DNA of 64,000 bases from Gluconobacter morbifer G707 (GTDB taxonomy: Bacteria; Pseudomonadota; Alphaproteobacteria; Acetobacterales; Acetobacteraceae): assembly GCF_000234355.1 (NCBI RefSeq), contig NZ_AGQV01000001.1:496001-560000 (forward strand), in the 5' to 3' direction. This document shows positions 63,237 through 64,000 of the stretch, piece after piece; the first letter of the stretch is position 1; each line of letters opens with the position of its first letter. The notes beneath the pieces are model-generated. The model was not told the DNA's origin, made no database searches, and saw only the letters and a list, made by a program, of their open reading frames with translations. The position numbers and the translations under genes were made by a program.

Positions 63237-63580
63237 GTATTACCCGCACTCCCGGCCGCCTGAAAAAGCGGCCCCAGTTCCTGCGCGTCGCCAGCAGGGG
63301 GCGGAAAGTTGCCGTACCCGGGATGGTCGTGCAGTTACTGCCGGATGACAGTTCTGCTGAAGCACGTGTCGGTTTTACGGTCACGAAAAAAGTAGGCAAT
63401 TCTGTTATCCGTAACCGGACACGGCGCCGCCTTCGGGAAGCGCTTCGTCTGGTGGCCAAGGAGGAAGGTCTGCCGACAGGAGACTTCGTACTGATTGGCC
63501 GTGACAAGACACGACTCCGTGATTTTTCCGAACTGAAGGAGGACCTGAAAAGGGCGCTCCGCAAATGTCTGGAAAAATGA
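63233..63580 (+). CDS. rnpA: Ribonuclease P protein component, likely CTG start
   Basis: About 115 residues if translation starts at CTG 63233, overlapping the rpmH stop; the first ATG in frame (63323) would cut off 30 residues that match the family start ([16 protein letters not shown]). No ATG, GTG or TTG precedes those residues, so a CTG (63233) or ATT (63239) start is likely. The RNR signature is [15 protein letters not shown]. It binds RNase P RNA for tRNA 5' processing. Its end overlaps yidD by 16 bases. Confidence 0.88.
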   Translation: MSITRTPGRLKKRPQFLRVASRGRKVAVPGMVVQLLPDDSSAEARVGFTVTKKVGNSVIRNRTRRRLREALRLVAKEEGLPTGDFVLIGRDKTRLRDFSELKEDLKRALRKCLEK

Positions 63581-63825
63581 GAGGGATCATCAGTCGGGCC
63601 GTGACTGCCCTGATGCTGTCCCTCATCGATTCCTACAAGCTGTTCATCAGTCCGTATCTGGGGCGTAACTGCCGGTTTGAGCCGGGGTGCAGTACCTATG
63701 CCCTGCAGGTCATCAGGAGCCATGGTCCTCTGCGCGGCGGGTGGCTTGCCTGCCGGCGAATTCTGCGCTGCCACCCGTGGGCGAAGGGTGGAATCGACCT
63801 CCCTCCGGGCCCCCATCACCATTAA
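63565..63825 (+). CDS. yidD: Membrane protein insertion efficiency factor YidD
   Basis: 86 residues. An N-terminal amphipathic helix, then the diagnostic [28 protein letters not shown], three Cys in all and the [12 protein letters not shown] end. Found at the inner membrane, it helps YidC insert proteins. Starts inside the end of rnpA, as usual; yidC follows. Confidence 0.95.
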   Translation: MSGKMRGIISRAVTALMLSLIDSYKLFISPYLGRNCRFEPGCSTYALQVIRSHGPLRGGWLACRRILRCHPWAKGGIDLPPGPHHH

Positions 63826-63915
63826 AAACGCGATGCGCCTATTGTTTTGAGCGCGGTTTTCGGCCACTTGAGGCGCAAGTACTTCTCAGTAAGACGAAAG
63901 ACCGGCATCCGCCCG

Positions 63916-64000
63916 ATGGACATCAAGCGTATTCTTGCGGCCACCATTCTCTCGGCCCTCATCCTGATCGGTTTCGACTATTTCATGCCGAAACCCCATC
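63916..64000 (+). CDS. yidC: Membrane protein insertase YidC, 5' end only
   Basis: The window ends 28 codons in. The visible part, MDIKRILAATILSALILIGF then DYFMPKPH, is the N-terminal signal-anchor helix of the gram-negative YidC. Gene order after rpmH-rnpA-yidD confirms it. YidC inserts inner membrane proteins alone or with SecYEG. Confidence 0.93.
   Translation, partial: MDIKRILAATILSALILIGFDYFMPKPH

Noticed and set aside
1-64000. tRNA, rRNA, CRISPR, insertion sequence or prophage
   Set aside because: No tRNA-like GGTTCGAATCC loop with matching arms, no spaced identical repeats, no transposase or phage protein was seen. Short or divergent tRNAs could still be missed without a covariance search.

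Overview
The window is a gene-dense chromosomal segment of an alphaproteobacterium of the acetic acid bacteria (Acetobacteraceae). Gluconobacter or a close relative is the best guess. This rests on high GC, the fused shikimate kinase/dehydroquinate synthase, a short-type glutamyl-tRNA synthetase, LpxI-type lipid A synthesis, Hint-domain surface proteins and the rpoZ-spoT-acpS-lepB-rnc-era order. The genus is an inference. I saw no rRNA, tRNA, CRISPR array, insertion sequence or prophage.

Bases 1-12250 hold mixed housekeeping and transport genes: two tRNA synthetases (gltX, cysS), two RNA methyltransferases, an aldose-epimerase-like protein, a KirBac potassium channel, MATE and MFS exporters, and a BON-LysM protein related to the potassium sensor Kbp. 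Bases 12250-25400 carry rpsD, prfC, a Nudix-mtnK methionine-salvage pair, an endonuclease/exonuclease/phosphatase gene broken by one amber codon, a beta carbonic anhydrase, alaS, a GtrA-like membrane protein, an OmpA-type porin and aroKB. Bases 25400-31900 carry xerD, accA, a CinA-like protein, an SMP-30/gluconolactonase-like protein, a GNAT-Nudix fusion and a Rieske oxygenase.

Bases 32000-38300 are the most accessory-looking part: a TonB-dependent receptor, a conspicuously AT-rich intergenic stretch, a Hint (hedgehog/intein) surface protein, and a glycosyltransferase with two copies of an N-terminal beta-type domain. Bases 38300-44100 carry a DUF815 AAA+ ATPase, yajC, sodB, a beta-hydroxyacid dehydrogenase, the msrPQ periplasmic methionine sulfoxide repair pair, and a coupled NYN-nuclease / uracil-DNA-glycosylase-like pair.

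From 44278 to the end the DNA is nearly all plus-strand core operons. rpoZ-spoT-acpS-lepB-rnc-era joins the stringent response, carrier-protein activation, secretion and RNA processing. pyrH-frr-uppS-cdsA-dxr-rseP-bamA-ompH-lpxD-fabZ-lpxA-lpxI-gloA makes isoprenoid carrier, phospholipid, outer membrane proteins and lipid A. A minus-strand 70-residue protein resembling a lone histidine-kinase H-box segment follows. The window ends in rpmH-rnpA-yidD-yidC, with yidC cut by the window edge.

Main points for a second look: the Hint/glycosyltransferase pair with its AT-rich promoter region, the orphan H-box mini-protein, the NYN/UDG-like pair, the amber pseudogene, likely CTG starts (rnpA, GtrA gene), and leader hairpins before the MFS and carbonic anhydrase genes.
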